A stretch of 5,855 nucleotides of DNA from an uncultured Clostridia bacterium (lineage in GTDB: Bacteria; Bacillota; Clostridia; Lachnospirales; Lachnospiraceae), in NCBI GenBank assembly GCA_947178045.1, contig CAMWWR010000133.1:1-5855 (forward strand), read 5' to 3'. Of the stretch, positions 5,534 to 5,855 are shown one piece after another. Each line of letters starts with the position of its first letter. Positions within the stretch are counted from its first letter, which is position 1. The translations under genes were made by a program, and so were the position numbers. The notes under the pieces are model-generated. The model was given only the letters and a program-made list of their open reading frames with translations, made no database searches and was not told the origin of the DNA.

Positions 5534-5757
5534 TAAGCCCTCATGGTTAAATGCAGGAAAACAGACGCAGGAAACAGACCGTTTCCCCGCCTCATTCTTT
5601 TTTCCTCGCCTTACCACCCGGGACATGCCCTCGTGCCTTAGGACGATTCTCTTTTTTGCCGCTTTATACCGGCAGGATTGCCGCTTCTGCATTGGCAAAA
5701 CGAAAGCCCCATTTCCGCCCTTTGCGGCGGGCTTCGTTCCTCTGCGTCAGCTACAGC
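5507..5757 (-). promoter_or_regulatory. Unassigned structured leader RNA, candidate riboswitch/attenuator
   Basis: Predicted 250-nt transcript from the promoter to the terminator. The 5' segment GACGCAGAGGAAC (5736-5748) can pair with GUUUCCUGCGUC (5564-5575) over 12 bp with one bulged A, closing the whole domain. Inside are CCGCC/GGCGG, UUUUGCC/GGCAAAA (5694-5700 with 5654-5660), UCG(U)CCU/AGGCGA (5640-5646 with 5606-5611) and CAC-GGG/CCC-GUG hairpins (5615-5635). GGGUGGUAAG (5610-5619) can pair with CUUACCCCU (5529-5537) over 9 bp with one bulged U. This uses five bases of the terminator's 5' arm and so acts as an antiterminator. I looked for T-box, TPP, lysine, SAM, cobalamin, FMN, glycine and ydaO signatures and found none complete. 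It could instead be a free-standing small RNA. Confidence 0.65.
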
Positions 5758-5761
5758 TATT

Positions 5762-5789
5762 ATTATATTGAATTCTGCTGCAATGTCAA
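5762..5789 (-). promoter_or_regulatory. Sigma-A promoter of the TM1266-like operon leader
   Basis: Perfect -35 TTGACA (5784-5789), 16-bp spacer, perfect -10 TATAAT (5762-5767). Predicted start near 5757, about ten bases before the first arm of the long-range helix, so the RNA domain begins at the 5' end of the transcript. Confidence 0.9.
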
Positions 5790-5855
5790 GCGATGAAAAT
5801 CTTGAGTTTCCCCATTTTACATTTCGGGTCGGAAGGAACTGTTCTTTCTGCAAAG
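5790..5855. other. Upstream edge of the window, nothing recognised
   Basis: The 66 bases upstream of the promoter hold no gene that I can support. A short odd palindrome GAACTGTTC lies near 5838-5846, too weak to call an operator. Confidence 0.3.

Noticed and set aside
5609..5619. GGGTGGTAAGG in the right-hand leader as a second T-box
   Set aside because: It lacks the ACCGCG part of the T-box, the terminator is about 75 nt away instead of adjacent, and no AGUA-bearing stem I or specifier loop is visible. The UGGU match is short enough to be chance.
5408..5698. Upstream extension of the TM1266-like protein to 180 residues
   Set aside because: The extension translates through the terminator and the structured leader, has no conserved sequence, and the ATG at 5405-5407 has a perfect AGGAGG at ideal spacing.
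5507..5757. Known housekeeping RNA (6S, tmRNA, SRP RNA or RNase P RNA)
   Set aside because: I could not match the conserved cores of tmRNA, SRP or RNase P RNA. The fold has several branched hairpins instead of the single long bulged hairpin of 6S RNA. A covariance search would be decisive.

Overview
The window suggests a GC-rich Clostridia member, probably Lachnospiraceae-like. This rests on a canonical T-box leader, a short archaeal/eukaryal-type prolyl-tRNA synthetase, a TM1266-type iron-only hydrogenase regulator, near-consensus sigma-A promoters and AGGAGG-type ribosome binding sites. The taxonomic call is inference from gene content. No mobile-element gene, rRNA, tRNA or CRISPR array is visible.

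Left half, minus strand (read right to left): a sigma-A promoter at 3073-3101 drives a roughly 300-nt T-box leader. The leader has a stem I with the AGUA motif and a CCG (Pro) specifier, then the T-box sequence, an antiterminator and a 12-bp terminator. After about 150 nt holding two further hairpins come proS (1184-2617) and, 66 nt on, pncB (nicotinate phosphoribosyltransferase), which runs off the left edge. The layout implies that uncharged tRNA-Pro induces proS and probably also pncB.

Middle, plus strand: a divergent extended -10 promoter (3132-3160) drives a 196-aa acidic hypothetical protein with a HEAT-like 'HQGT' motif (3282-3872). A 15-bp perfect inverted repeat separates it from the converging gene on its right.

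Right half, minus strand: a consensus promoter (5762-5789) starts a roughly 250-nt structured leader that matches no riboswitch class I recognise. It has a long-range closing helix, a predicted antiterminator and a strong intrinsic terminator. The leader precedes an 83-aa ACT-like TM1266-family protein (5156-5407) and then a lipoprotein ABC substrate-binding protein of the NMT1/TauA-like fold (3935-5029, start uncertain). No permease or ATPase gene accompanies the binding protein here.

Three structures stand out: (1) the unassigned leader RNA; (2) a structured repeat found just past the terminator in both leaders, sharing 14 nt exactly and the same hairpin-with-5'-bulge design; (3) a 36-nt periodic repeat at the 5' end of the binding-protein gene, in which three successive in-frame start codons each have a Shine-Dalgarno-like sequence at the same distance.
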